This document shows, in pieces, positions 24,613 to 32,539 of a stretch of DNA of 64,000 nucleotides. The notes beneath the pieces are model-generated. The model was not told the DNA's origin. It saw only the letters and a program-made list of their open reading frames with translations, and searched no databases. Made by a program: the position numbers and the translations under genes. Location: NCBI GenBank assembly GCA_964385645.1, contig CAYLPT010000070.1:1-64000 (forward strand), in the 5' to 3' direction. Source of the DNA: CAYLPT01 sp964385645 (GTDB lineage: Bacteria; Armatimonadota; Hebobacteria; Hebobacterales; Hebobacteraceae). How positions within the stretch are numbered: the stretch's first letter is position 1; each line of letters begins with the position of its first letter.

Positions 24613-25221
24613 ATGGGAAACGTGATAGAGCTCATCAGACAGGGCGGGATCTTGATGTACCCGCTGGGGCTGTGCTCGGTGCTCACGGTGGCGATCTTCC
24701 TGGAGCGGCTGTGGCGCTTCCTGCTGGCCGATCGCGACCCGGCGCTGGTGATCGCGGAGGCCAGGCGGGCCCTCGCCGAAGGCGGCAACCCGCGCCCGAG
24801 GTGGGAGGATAGGCCTGCGCCCGCGGTTCGGGCGGCCGGCGCGGCGCTGAGCAGGGCCGGGGAGCGGAGGTCGGTGGTCGAGGACCACGTGCGCTCGACG
24901 CTCTCGAGAGAGGCTTTGCGGCTGGGCGCCAACCTGGGGATAGTGGGCACCATCGGAAACATCGCCCCCTTCATCGGGCTGCTGGGTACGGTGACCGGCA
25001 TCATCCGGGCCTTCCGCGCCATCAGCGTGGTGGGCACTGCGGGGCCGGCGGTGGTGTCGGCCGGCATCTCCGAGGCCCTGGTCACCACCGCGGCCGGGCT
25101 GTCGGTGGGCATCGTCGCGGTGGTCGCCTACAACCTCTTCGTCGTCTGGCAGGCGCGGCTCATGCGCCGGGCGGAGATCGTCGCCACGGAGGTGCTCAGC
25201 CTGGTGGCGCCGGAGGCGTGA
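24613..25221 (+). CDS. exbB: MotA/TolQ/ExbB proton channel family protein
   Basis: A 202-residue inner-membrane protein with three membrane helices: ~8-28 (MYPLGLCSVLTVAIFLERLW), ~115-140 (GTIGNIAPFIGLLGTVTGI) and ~160-185 (TTAAGLSVGIVAVVAYNLF). The GLLGTVTGII motif with the conserved threonine region and the SEALVTTAAGL motif are typical ExbB/TolQ signatures. It forms the pentameric stator around ExbD and couples the proton-motive force to TonB. AAGGAG precedes the ATG; the next gene starts one base after the stop. Confidence 0.93.
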   Translation: MGNVIELIRQGGILMYPLGLCSVLTVAIFLERLWRFLLADRDPALVIAEARRALAEGGNPRPRWEDRPAPAVRAAGAALSRAGERRSVVEDHVRSTLSREALRLGANLGIVGTIGNIAPFIGLLGTVTGIIRAFRAISVVGTAGPAVVSAGISEALVTTAAGLSVGIVAVVAYNLFVVWQARLMRRAEIVATEVLSLVAPEA

Positions 25222-25222
25222 G

Positions 25223-25669
25223 ATGGCCTTCGAGCAGGACGACAGCCACATCATAGGCGAGATCAACATCACGCCTCTGACCGACGTGATGCTCGTGCTG
25301 CTCATCATGTTCCTGCTCACGGCGACCTTCATACTCTCCTCGCGCGGGCTCCAGGTGGACCTGCCCGCCCCGGTGGTCGAGCATGAACCTCCGCCCGAGC
25401 CTGACCCCGCGGCGCGCATCGTCGTGCAGGTGGACCGGCAGGGGAGAGTGCACATCGGCGGGCGCCCACTGGCCGACGGCGAGCTGACTGGCGCGCTGAT
25501 GGAGGAGGCCGCCCGGCGCCGCGATCGGGAGAAGATCGTGGTCGTGCGCGCCCACGCCGACGCTCCCTACGGGCGGGTAATATGGATAATGGACAGCGCC
25601 CGCCTGGTCGGGCTGCCCCGGGTGTCGCTGGCGACGCAGGAGCCTGAACCGGGGGCCGGCTCGCAGTAG
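25223..25669 (+). CDS. exbD: ExbD/TolR biopolymer transport protein with intact Asp
   Basis: A 148-residue protein with a single N-terminal membrane helix, INITPLTDVMLVLLIMFLL, carrying the essential proton-conducting aspartate (D21). The C-terminal periplasmic domain has the usual VVRAHADAPYGRVIWIMD segment. It pairs with ExbB. A second ExbD gene follows 21 bases downstream, suggesting that the two form a heterodimer inside the ExbB pentamer. Confidence 0.93.
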   Translation: MAFEQDDSHIIGEINITPLTDVMLVLLIMFLLTATFILSSRGLQVDLPAPVVEHEPPPEPDPAARIVVQVDRQGRVHIGGRPLADGELTGALMEEAARRRDREKIVVVRAHADAPYGRVIWIMDSARLVGLPRVSLATQEPEPGAGSQ

Positions 25670-25690
25670 CCGCCGAGCGAGGAGCCAACA

Positions 25691-26113
25691 GTGGCTGTCG
25701 GGTATCACAACGGAGGGATGATCGGGCAGATGAACATCACCCCGCTCACGGGCGTGATGCTCATCCTGCTGATCGTGCTCATGGCCACCGCGACCATCCT
25801 CGTGCCTGAACCCTCGCCGCCGGTGGACCTGCCCGCCGCGGCCAGCAGCGAGATCATCGCCGGCGAGAGAGGCGAGATCGTGGTCGCCGTGGATCGCGAC
25901 GGCGCGCTCTTCGTTGATGAGCAGCCGGTGGGAGCCGAGGAGTTCACCCGTGCGCTGCTCGACGCCTCCCGTAGGCTGGCGGCCGATCGCAAGGTGGTGC
26001 TCGTCCGCGCCGATCTCGAGGCCCCCTACGGGCGCATCATCTGGATCATGGACAGCGCGCGGCTGGCCGGGCTTCGCCACATCGCGCTCGCCACCCGTCG
26101 CCCCGACGAGTAG
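25691..26113 (+). CDS. ExbD-like protein lacking the conserved aspartate
   Basis: A 140-residue ExbD paralog. Its membrane helix reads MNITPLTGVMLILLIVLM: the position of the essential Asp is G21, a change reachable by one base (GAC to GGC). The rest of the fold is intact, including the periplasmic VRADLEAPYGRIIWIMD segment, so the gene does not look decayed. It begins with GTG after GAGGAG. It may be the non-protonatable half of an ExbD heterodimer or a structural/regulatory subunit. Assignment to the ExbD family is secure; its activity alone is doubtful. Confidence 0.9.
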   Translation: MAVGYHNGGMIGQMNITPLTGVMLILLIVLMATATILVPEPSPPVDLPAAASSEIIAGERGEIVVAVDRDGALFVDEQPVGAEEFTRALLDASRRLAADRKVVLVRADLEAPYGRIIWIMDSARLAGLRHIALATRRPDE

Positions 26114-26135
26114 GCACGGCCCCGACTGGAGGAGC

Positions 26136-27062
26136 ATGATGGCAACCGCCGACCTCATCCCAGAGCTCGTCCCCCGCGTCAGGTTCAACGGCCTGCTGGC
26201 GGCGGCGCTGCTCGTGTCCGCGGCCGGCCACGGGCTTGGGGTCTACGCGGCGGGGCGCTGGGGCGGCTGCGAGTGCTTCGCCCCGTATGTAGTCTGCCCC
26301 AGGGACTGCCCGGATGTGGCCGAGCGAAGCATCGAGATCGCGCTGTCCGAGCCGCCCCCGCCGCCGGCGCCGCGGGAGCCTCAGCCCGAGCCCGAGCCCT
26401 CCGTGGCGGTCGAGCGCCCCCGGCCCGAGCGGGCCCCGGCGGCGCCTGCGGCCGGGCGCGTCGTCCTCCCGGATGAGGCCTTCCAGCGGGAGACCCGGCC
26501 GCCCGCTGACATCACCCTCGACCGGCCCGCGTTGCCCGAGGAAGTGGTCGTTCGGGAGTCGGAGGCGGAGGCCCCCGTCATCGCCACCGGCGAGATCTTC
26601 GGGCGGGCCCGCGATCTGACGGCGGGCGAGCCGGGCGTCTTCGGGCTCGGAGGCGCCGGCACTGCCACCGGCCTGGGTCCTTTTGGCGCCGACAGAGAAG
26701 GCCGGGGCGCGGCTCAGCCGGCCCCGCCCGCCCCTGTGTCCAGGCCCGAGCCCAGGCCACAGCCAGAGCCTCAGCCCCGAGGGCCCACTCGCAACCCGCA
26801 GGTAGTCAACTGGAGGGAGCCCGCCTACCCTGAGCAGGCTCGCCAGCAAGGGATCGAGGGAACTGTCATCCTGAGGCTGACGGTGGCCGCGGATGGGACG
26901 CCCCGCGACATCGAGGTCGCGCGCTCCTCCGGGCACTCGGCCCTCGACTCCGCCGCCGTGACCCACCTGCAGCGCACCCGCTTCCTGCCGGCGCTCAGGG
27001 ACGGAGAGCCGGTGGACATGGCCATCACCTTTCGGGTGAGGTTCCGCCTGGTGACGGCCTGA
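26136..27062 (+). CDS. tonB: TonB-family energy transducer
   Basis: A 308-residue TonB protein: N-terminal membrane helix (~18-35), a long Pro/Glu/Arg-rich linker (~70-230) and a C-terminal TonB domain (VVNWREPAYPEQARQQGIEG, then ILRLTVAADGTPRDIEV). Just after the helix is an unusual cluster of four cysteines, GGCECFAPYVVCPRDC, absent from classical TonB. Two consecutive ATGs (26136, 26139) follow GGAGG; the second has better spacing. It works with the ExbB/ExbD genes before it and the receptor at 22502. Confidence 0.88.
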   Translation: MMATADLIPELVPRVRFNGLLAAALLVSAAGHGLGVYAAGRWGGCECFAPYVVCPRDCPDVAERSIEIALSEPPPPPAPREPQPEPEPSVAVERPRPERAPAAPAAGRVVLPDEAFQRETRPPADITLDRPALPEEVVVRESEAEAPVIATGEIFGRARDLTAGEPGVFGLGGAGTATGLGPFGADREGRGAAQPAPPAPVSRPEPRPQPEPQPRGPTRNPQVVNWREPAYPEQARQQGIEGTVILRLTVAADGTPRDIEVARSSGHSALDSAAVTHLQRTRFLPALRDGEPVDMAITFRVRFRLVTA

Positions 27063-27112
27063 GCGCGGCGGGGCAGCGAACCACATCCAGGGCAGGGAAG
27101 GAGATCCGCACG

Positions 27113-28510
27113 ATGGGCAACAGGGGTGCGCTTTCGGCCATCCTCACCGCGCTCGCGCTTGCCTGGGCGGTCTGCGGGGCGGCACAGGAGGGGCCTCGTT
27201 CGGTCCCGGTCCAGATCGCCCTGGCCGAGGCGATGGCCGAGAACGAGGACTGGGAGGAGGCGGCGCGGCGTTGGATCGGGATCATCTACTACTTCGGCCC
27301 CTCCGAGCAGGAGGCCCGCGCTGAGTTCGAGCTGGGCGCTGTGGCGCTGCCAAGGGGCCGCTCCGACCTCGCCGTCAGCCAGTGGCAGGAGGTCGTCGCC
27401 CGCCACCCCGACACCGAGTGGGCCGCCCGCGCCAGGGAGGCGCTGGCCCTCCTGGGGAAGGAGCCCCCGGAGCCCGAGGAGGCGCCCGAGCCCTACATCA
27501 CCGAGGAGACTCCCGGCGACGAGCGGCAGTTCTTGATGTCCGAGGCGGGCATGGCTCAGGGCCTGTACGCCTTCGCGCTGCGGGACTACCTCAAGGTGCC
27601 TAACCTCCATCCTGACAGCCCCCGCGCTGCCGAGGCGCGCTTCCGCGTCGGCACTTGCCAGGTGCTGCTGGGCCGGCCGGAGCTGGCCGTACGCCAGTGG
27701 CAGCGGCTGCTCGAGGAGCACCCCGACGCGCCCGAGGCGCGCCTCGCCAGAGGAGGCATCGCCGCCTGGCAGGCCCTGCTAGAGGTCGCCGGCGTGCAGG
27801 TCGGCCGCCAGCCTGGTCTGGATGGCGGCTGGACGCCCTTCCGCGCCCATGGTACGGAGCCGGACCGCGGCCTGAGCTATGCGGAGGACCTCTACGAGAA
27901 CGGCATCTACGACTACGCGCTCCAGGAGTACGCCAAGGTCCTCTGCGGCATCTACACCCCGCCGGGCGAGGACAACCCGCACCTGGCCTACGCCCGCTAT
28001 CGCATGGGGGTGTGCGCCTACCGGCTGCGCGATCCGGATGGGGCCGCGCGGCAGTGGCGGCGCGTGATGGAGGACCACCCCGACAGCCCCTGGGCGCAGC
28101 AGGCCAGCCGCGCCCTGGCGGCCGTCGGCGGCAGCGACACCCTCTCCTCAGAGGCCGGAAGGCCGGCGCTGGCTTTGCCGGAGGGGCTGGATACCCCCTT
28201 GGCCATGCGCCAACATCTGGCGCACCAGCTTGCCGACGCCGGGCTGCCGCGGCTGGCGATCAAGGAGTACCTCAAGGTGATCAACGTGCTGACGGCCGGC
28301 CGGCCGAACCCGTATCAGGCGGAGGCGTGGTACCGGATCGGGCAGTGCCAGCAGGCGCTGGGGCGGCCCGACCTGGCGGCGGCCGCCTGGGAGGCGGCGG
28401 TGCGGGAGCACGCGGGGACCGAGTGGGCGGAGAGGGCGGAGGCCGCGCTGGCCGCCGCGGGCCGACGGGAGGGCGTTTTCGCGCGGGGCCGGGGGGGGCC
28501 AGGAACCTGA
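27113..28510 (+). CDS. Exported tetratricopeptide-repeat protein
   Basis: A 465-residue protein with a signal peptide (~1-24) and at least four spaced TPR-like units: ~40-95, ~155-205, ~265-325 and ~375-440. Each has a recurrent motif such as AVRQWQRLLEEHPD, AARQWRRVMEDHPDSPW and AAAAWEAAVREHAGTEW. The pattern recalls YbgF/CpoB-type periplasmic proteins that accompany Tol/Ton systems. It follows tonB by 50 bases with AAGGAGA before the ATG. Likely a periplasmic scaffold or adaptor for the Ton module; no catalytic domain is seen. Confidence 0.82.
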   Translation: MGNRGALSAILTALALAWAVCGAAQEGPRSVPVQIALAEAMAENEDWEEAARRWIGIIYYFGPSEQEARAEFELGAVALPRGRSDLAVSQWQEVVARHPDTEWAARAREALALLGKEPPEPEEAPEPYITEETPGDERQFLMSEAGMAQGLYAFALRDYLKVPNLHPDSPRAAEARFRVGTCQVLLGRPELAVRQWQRLLEEHPDAPEARLARGGIAAWQALLEVAGVQVGRQPGLDGGWTPFRAHGTEPDRGLSYAEDLYENGIYDYALQEYAKVLCGIYTPPGEDNPHLAYARYRMGVCAYRLRDPDGAARQWRRVMEDHPDSPWAQQASRALAAVGGSDTLSSEAGRPALALPEGLDTPLAMRQHLAHQLADAGLPRLAIKEYLKVINVLTAGRPNPYQAEAWYRIGQCQQALGRPDLAAAAWEAAVREHAGTEWAERAEAALAAAGRREGVFARGRGGPGT

Positions 28511-28525
28511 GGGCTTGCGGGCCCC

Positions 28526-29170
28526 TCACTCTCCGAATTGGCTGAGGCCAGGCTCGCGGCCGAAGACGATCAGGACATCGCCCTCGCGGATCACGCTCTC
28601 GCCGGAGGGCAGCGCCTCGTAGTGGTCGCCTGATTTGATGAGCAGCACCTGGATGCCGTAGCGGCGGGGGAGCTGGAGGTCGCGCAGGGAGCGCTGCCAC
28701 CACTCCGGGGGGGCGGTGACCTCCTCGATGCTGTAGTCGCCCTCGATGTTCATGTAGTCGAGCGTGCGCGCGGTGCGACCGATCATGTGGGCCAGGCGCT
28801 TGCCCATGTGGCGCTCGGGCAGGACGATCTGGTCGGCGCCGATGCGCTCGAGGATCTTGGCCTGCTGGTCGGTGAGGGCCTTCGAGATCACGTAGCGGGC
28901 GTTGAGCTCGCGCAGGTTGAGGGTGATGAGGACGCTCTCCTCCAGGTTGGAGCCGCGCCCCACGATGCAGATGTCGAAGGAGGGGATGTCGAGGGTGTGG
29001 AGCGCCTCGATGCTGGTCGCGTCCATCTCGATGGCGCGGGCGAGGTGGGGGGCGTTGCGCTGAACGACCTCCATGTCGGTGTCCACGCCCAGCACGTCGT
29101 GGCCGAGGCGCGCGAGCTCAAGCGCCAGGCTCTCGCCGAAGTACCCCAGGCCAATGACCAGGATGTTCAT
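28526..29170 (-). CDS. ktrA: KtrA/TrkA-type potassium channel regulatory subunit
   Basis: A 214-residue cytoplasmic RCK protein. Residues 1-~125 form the Rossmann RCK_N domain (VIGLGYFGESLALELA, VDTDMEVVQ); ~140-214 form the TrkA_C domain ending VIREGDVLIVFGRE. Such subunits bind NAD(H)/ATP/ADP and gate the membrane subunit. It lies 18 bases downstream of the KtrB gene on the same strand, and a single RCK unit fits Ktr rather than the duplicated E. coli TrkA. It converges with the repeat-protein gene (15-base gap). Confidence 0.92.
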   Translation of the reverse strand: MNILVIGLGYFGESLALELARLGHDVLGVDTDMEVVQRNAPHLARAIEMDATSIEALHTLDIPSFDICIVGRGSNLEESVLITLNLRELNARYVISKALTDQQAKILERIGADQIVLPERHMGKRLAHMIGRTARTLDYMNIEGDYSIEEVTAPPEWWQRSLRDLQLPRRYGIQVLLIKSGDHYEALPSGESVIREGDVLIVFGREPGLSQFGE

Positions 29171-29188
29171 GTCACCTCTCCCCCTGTC

Positions 29189-30604
29189 TCAGCCGGCCAT
29201 CACGCCCTCCTCCGGCAGGCGCCGGAGGGCGGCGGCCCTGGGCCGGGCGAAGGTGAAGGCGAAGGCCAGCGGCCCTAGCCGGCCGAGGAACATCGAGAAT
29301 ATGATGAGCGCGCGCGACAGTGGTGTCAAGGTGGGGGTGATGCCGCCGCTGAGCCCGACCGTGCCGAAGGCGGAGATCACCTCGAACAGGAGGTAGTTGT
29401 AGCGCAGAGCGGTCTCCGGGGTGAGGGGGAGGCGGGGCAAGGTGACCTCGATCAGCCCCACCGCCAGGCCGATGAGGAGGACCGCCAGCAGGTAGACCGC
29501 GGTGAGGGAGAGGGCGAGCCGCGACATGTCGCCGCTGACACGCCGGCCGAAGGCCTCGATATCGCTGCGCCTGCGCAGCAAAGCGAGGACGGCGAGGAAG
29601 ATGATGGCAAGGGTGGTGATCTTGATGCCCCCGGCGGTGCTGCCGGGGGCGCCCCCGAAGATCATGAGCAGCGACAGCAGCAGGAGGGTAGGTGGCGCCA
29701 CCTGGCTGAGGTCCACAGGGGAGAACCCCGCGGTCCGCGGCGTGACGCTCATGAACCAGGCGTTGGCGAGCTGTGTCCGCAGGTCTGGGAGGGCCCCGAG
29801 GGTGGCCGGGTTCTCGAGCTCGAAGAGCAGGAAGAGGCCCATGCCGCCGGCGAGGAGCACCGCGGTGACGCAGAGGACCAGCTTGGCGTGCAGGGTCAGC
29901 CTGCGCACCCGGGGGAGCACGAACAGCTCCGCAAGCACGCCGAAGCCCAGCCCGCCGAGGATGATGAGGCCGCTGGTGGCGAGCAGCAGGAAGAGGTCGG
30001 TGCGGTACTCGGGCCGGGAGAAGCCCTCGAAGCCTGGGACGAGGTCGAAGCCGGCGTTGCAGAAGGCGGAGACGGAGTTAAAGATGCCGTGGAAGACGGC
30101 CTCGCCCCTGGGCAGATGGTGCTGGATGTGGAAGCGCCGCGCGAGGGCGACCGCTCCCATCCCCTCGATGAGGAAGGTGGCGATGGCGGCATAGCGGGCC
30201 ATGCTGACGGCCGACCTGAGGCTCAGCGCGCCGTGCGACTCCTGTAGCTGGAGGCGGGCCCGCAGCCCCACCCGCAAGCCCAGCATGGTGGCGATGATGG
30301 TCGCCAGGGTCATGTAGCCCAGCCCGCCCACCTGTATGAGCACGAGGATGACGACCTGGCCGAAGCGGGTCCAGGCGTCGGCCGTGCTGACGGTGACCAG
30401 GCCGGTTACGCAGGCGGCCGAGGTGGCGGTGAAGAGGCAGTCCAGCAGGCCGACCCTCTCGCCAGGTTGCTGGGAGATGGGCAGCGACAGCAGCGCGGTG
30501 CCCACCCCGATCAGCACCAGGAAGCTCAGCGCCACCGCCTGGATGGGGGAGAGCCGCCGCAGGAGCGCCCGGGCCAGCGAGACAGGCCGGAGCGGGCCGG
30601 ACAT
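29189..30604 (-). CDS. ktrB: KtrB/TrkH-type potassium transporter membrane subunit
   Basis: A 471-residue transporter with four M1-P-M2 repeats. Selectivity-filter regions are visible: TSAACVTGLVT, SVSAFCNAGF, SVTPRTAGF and SAFGTVGLSGG. It imports K+ with Na+ or H+ coupling and is gated by the adjacent KtrA. The frame is open to a GTG at 30631, but the ATG at 30604 leaves a normal leader (about 40 bases) from the promoter at 30651-30679. No good Shine-Dalgarno is seen for either start. It is divergent from the zinc-region genes. Confidence 0.92.
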   Translation of the reverse strand: MSGPLRPVSLARALLRRLSPIQAVALSFLVLIGVGTALLSLPISQQPGERVGLLDCLFTATSAACVTGLVTVSTADAWTRFGQVVILVLIQVGGLGYMTLATIIATMLGLRVGLRARLQLQESHGALSLRSAVSMARYAAIATFLIEGMGAVALARRFHIQHHLPRGEAVFHGIFNSVSAFCNAGFDLVPGFEGFSRPEYRTDLFLLLATSGLIILGGLGFGVLAELFVLPRVRRLTLHAKLVLCVTAVLLAGGMGLFLLFELENPATLGALPDLRTQLANAWFMSVTPRTAGFSPVDLSQVAPPTLLLLSLLMIFGGAPGSTAGGIKITTLAIIFLAVLALLRRRSDIEAFGRRVSGDMSRLALSLTAVYLLAVLLIGLAVGLIEVTLPRLPLTPETALRYNYLLFEVISAFGTVGLSGGITPTLTPLSRALIIFSMFLGRLGPLAFAFTFARPRAAALRRLPEEGVMAG

Positions 30605-30650
30605 GGATGAAGTGATCGGGACGCTGCGCACAGTATGGCCCTGGGCCGGG

Positions 30651-30679
30651 ATTATACGCCTGGGCCAGGCGGTTGTAAA
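30651..30679 (-). promoter_or_regulatory. Sigma70-type promoter for ktrB-ktrA
   Basis: On the minus strand, TTTACA (30679-30674), a 17-base spacer and TATAAT (30656-30651): 5/6 and 6/6 matches. The predicted start of transcription is near 30644. Only ~20 bases separate its -35 from the -35 of the divergent plus-strand promoter. Confidence 0.75.
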
Positions 30680-30697
30680 GCGAGGGACCGCGGCCGG

Positions 30698-30726
30698 TTG
30701 ACGAAGCCCCGGGCCGCCTCTATAAT
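30698..30726 (+). promoter_or_regulatory. Sigma70-type promoter for the zinc-type uptake operon
   Basis: TTGACG (30698-30703), 17-base spacer, TATAAT (30721-30726): 5/6 and 6/6 matches. It lies 55 bases before the ATG at 30781. Short inverted arms GCGGCC and GGCCGC flank the -35 and spacer. Probably drives 30781-35080. Confidence 0.75.
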
Positions 30727-30780
30727 CGGGGCGTGAACCATCGCCCGGGCTGCTAGGAAGACTGCCCGGCGAGGAGCGGT

Positions 30781-31134
30781 ATGGCTAGTCGCACGCCGGC
30801 AGGGCGTCGCAGCTGGCGGCTCGCCCTGTTGCTGATGGCGCCGTGGGTGGCGCTGACGCTCGGCCTGGGCGGGCGGCACAACCACGCGCCGCTCGCAGGG
30901 CTCGCGCGGTGCGGCGAGACGCCGTGCCAGCTCGCCTCCGCTTCCTCTGGCTCTTGTGACAGGGCCTCGATCTGCTCGGCCTGTCTCTGGCACGCCGCCT
31001 CTGTGGGGGCGGCGGCGGCGCCGCCGGTGATCGCCACACCGGCGGCCGGAGAGAAGCCCCTGACCTGTGCGGGTGAGGCGCTCCCGCCGGAGCTTGCCGC
31101 GCCCGCGCGCTCGCGCGCCCCTCCCTCCTCCTGA
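30781..31134 (+). CDS. Small exported Cys/His-containing protein
   Basis: A 117-residue protein with an N-terminal hydrophobic segment (~12-30), then GGRHNHAPLAG, and five cysteines (RCGETPC; CDRASICSAC). The C-terminal third is Ala/Pro-rich. The size and pattern recall short metal-linked proteins such as DUF2946, but I cannot assign it. GCGAGGAGC precedes the ATG and a strong promoter lies just upstream. As first gene before a His-rich barrel and a ZnuABC-type transporter, it may sense or bind metal in the periplasm. The gene is supported mainly by promoter, ribosome-binding site and position. Confidence 0.55.
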   Translation: MASRTPAGRRSWRLALLLMAPWVALTLGLGGRHNHAPLAGLARCGETPCQLASASSGSCDRASICSACLWHAASVGAAAAPPVIATPAAGEKPLTCAGEALPPELAAPARSRAPPSS

Positions 31135-31233
31135 GCCGCGCTACACGCTACGACGTTGCCCTGCCCAGGGCAGGCCGGCGCGGCCCTGCGCTGATCCGGC
31201 CATCACCCCCATCCCTGAAACGCTCGGGAGGCT

Positions 31234-32508
31234 ATGGTGCGTCTTGCACACTTGCGCTGGTTCGTCCCTGTGCTCTTGACGGTGCTGTGTCTGCTCAGCG
31301 GCGCGGCCTGGGCCGCGGACGAGGAGGTGCTGCGGGAGGAGCTTGAGGAGCTGCGAAGCCGGCTCTTCGCCATCCAGCAGCGCATCACCGAGCTCGAGGA
31401 GAGCCTGGAGGAGCCCGAGCCGTCGCCGGTAAGTCCCGCGGCGGCCCGGGAGATGCTGCTGCCGGACATCAGCGTCATCGGCAACGTGGTGGGCCTGGCC
31501 AGCAGCGACAAGCGCCGGCCGGGCCGCAACGAGGTGCTGCTGCGGGAGCTGGAGATCGGGCTGCAGGGCTACCTGTACCCGCAGGTCCGCGCGGACGCCT
31601 TCATCGCGCTATCCGAGATGCACGACTACAAGGCCGAGCTTGAGGAGGGTTACATCAGCTTCCTCGAGCTCAACAGCGTGCCCATCCTCAGGGGCGCGCC
31701 GGATGGGCTGAGCCTGCGCCTGGGCCGCAAGCTGCTCGACTTCGGCCGAGTCAACCCCATCCATCCCCACCATTGGGACTTCGCGAACCCGCCCGTGGTG
31801 GTGCACAACCTGCTGGGCGACCATGCGCTGATCGGCGATGGCGCGCAGCTCGACTACCTGCTGCCCATCCCCCAGTTCGCGAACCTCCAGGTGGGAGTGT
31901 GGCGGGCTCCGCACCACCACGACCACGATGATGACGAACACAGCGTCCATCTCGGCGCCGGCTTCGAGGATCGCCTATACACTGCCCGCCTGTGGACCTC
32001 CCGCCCGGTGGGTCCGGATGCCGAGCTGGAGCTGGGCGCGAGCGGCGCCTGGGGCCGCGGCGAGGCCGCCCTCACCCACGACCATGAGGAGGCTCACGAG
32101 GACGACGACGCCGAGGATCATGGGCGGGACCGCATCCGCCTCCACTGCCTCGACGTGACCTACCGGCGCTGGCCCGGCGGCTACCGCCGGCTGCTCCTGC
32201 GGGGCGAGGCGCTGTGGCACCGGCGGAGCAACGGCGAGGGCGACACCCGCCTCGGACACTACCTGTTCGCCAACTACCGCTGGGACCAGTACCTCGACGC
32301 CGGGCTGCTCTACAGCGCCAGCCAACGGCCATGGCCGGCCGAGGGCCGCGACGCGGCGCTATCAGCTATCGTGACCAACCGGCTGACCGAGACCACCGCG
32401 CTCCGCCTTCAGCTCGACCGGGCGCGGCGCCACGAGACCGGCCGCGCCACCGAGCTGTGGCTCCAGGTGATCTGGGGCATAGGCCCCCACAGCCATCCCT
32501 TGGAGTGA
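31234..32508 (+). CDS. Predicted zinc-region outer-membrane porin-like protein
   Basis: A 424-residue protein: signal peptide (~1-27, AWAA), a short coiled-coil of acidic heptads (EEVLREELEELRSRL and following), then a barrel-like region. Two long loops are rich in metal-binding residues: HHHDHDDDEHS near 229-239 and HDHEEAHEDDDAEDHGRD near 284-301. Conserved DFGRVNPIHPHHWDF is near 170. It precedes a ZnuA-type binding protein by 31 bases. It probably lets zinc or a related metal cross the outer membrane. The family is recognised only by architecture, so the metal is inference. Confidence 0.72.
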   Translation: MVRLAHLRWFVPVLLTVLCLLSGAAWAADEEVLREELEELRSRLFAIQQRITELEESLEEPEPSPVSPAAAREMLLPDISVIGNVVGLASSDKRRPGRNEVLLRELEIGLQGYLYPQVRADAFIALSEMHDYKAELEEGYISFLELNSVPILRGAPDGLSLRLGRKLLDFGRVNPIHPHHWDFANPPVVVHNLLGDHALIGDGAQLDYLLPIPQFANLQVGVWRAPHHHDHDDDEHSVHLGAGFEDRLYTARLWTSRPVGPDAELELGASGAWGRGEAALTHDHEEAHEDDDAEDHGRDRIRLHCLDVTYRRWPGGYRRLLLRGEALWHRRSNGEGDTRLGHYLFANYRWDQYLDAGLLYSASQRPWPAEGRDAALSAIVTNRLTETTALRLQLDRARRHETGRATELWLQVIWGIGPHSHPLE

Positions 32509-32539
32509 GCGGTTGCGCGGGAACTGAGGAGGAACGCCG

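Noticed and set aside
31153..31175. CCTGCCC-A-GGGCAGG palindrome between the small Cys/His gene and the barrel gene
   Set aside because: Loop of one base and no T-run; unlikely to act as terminator within an operon.
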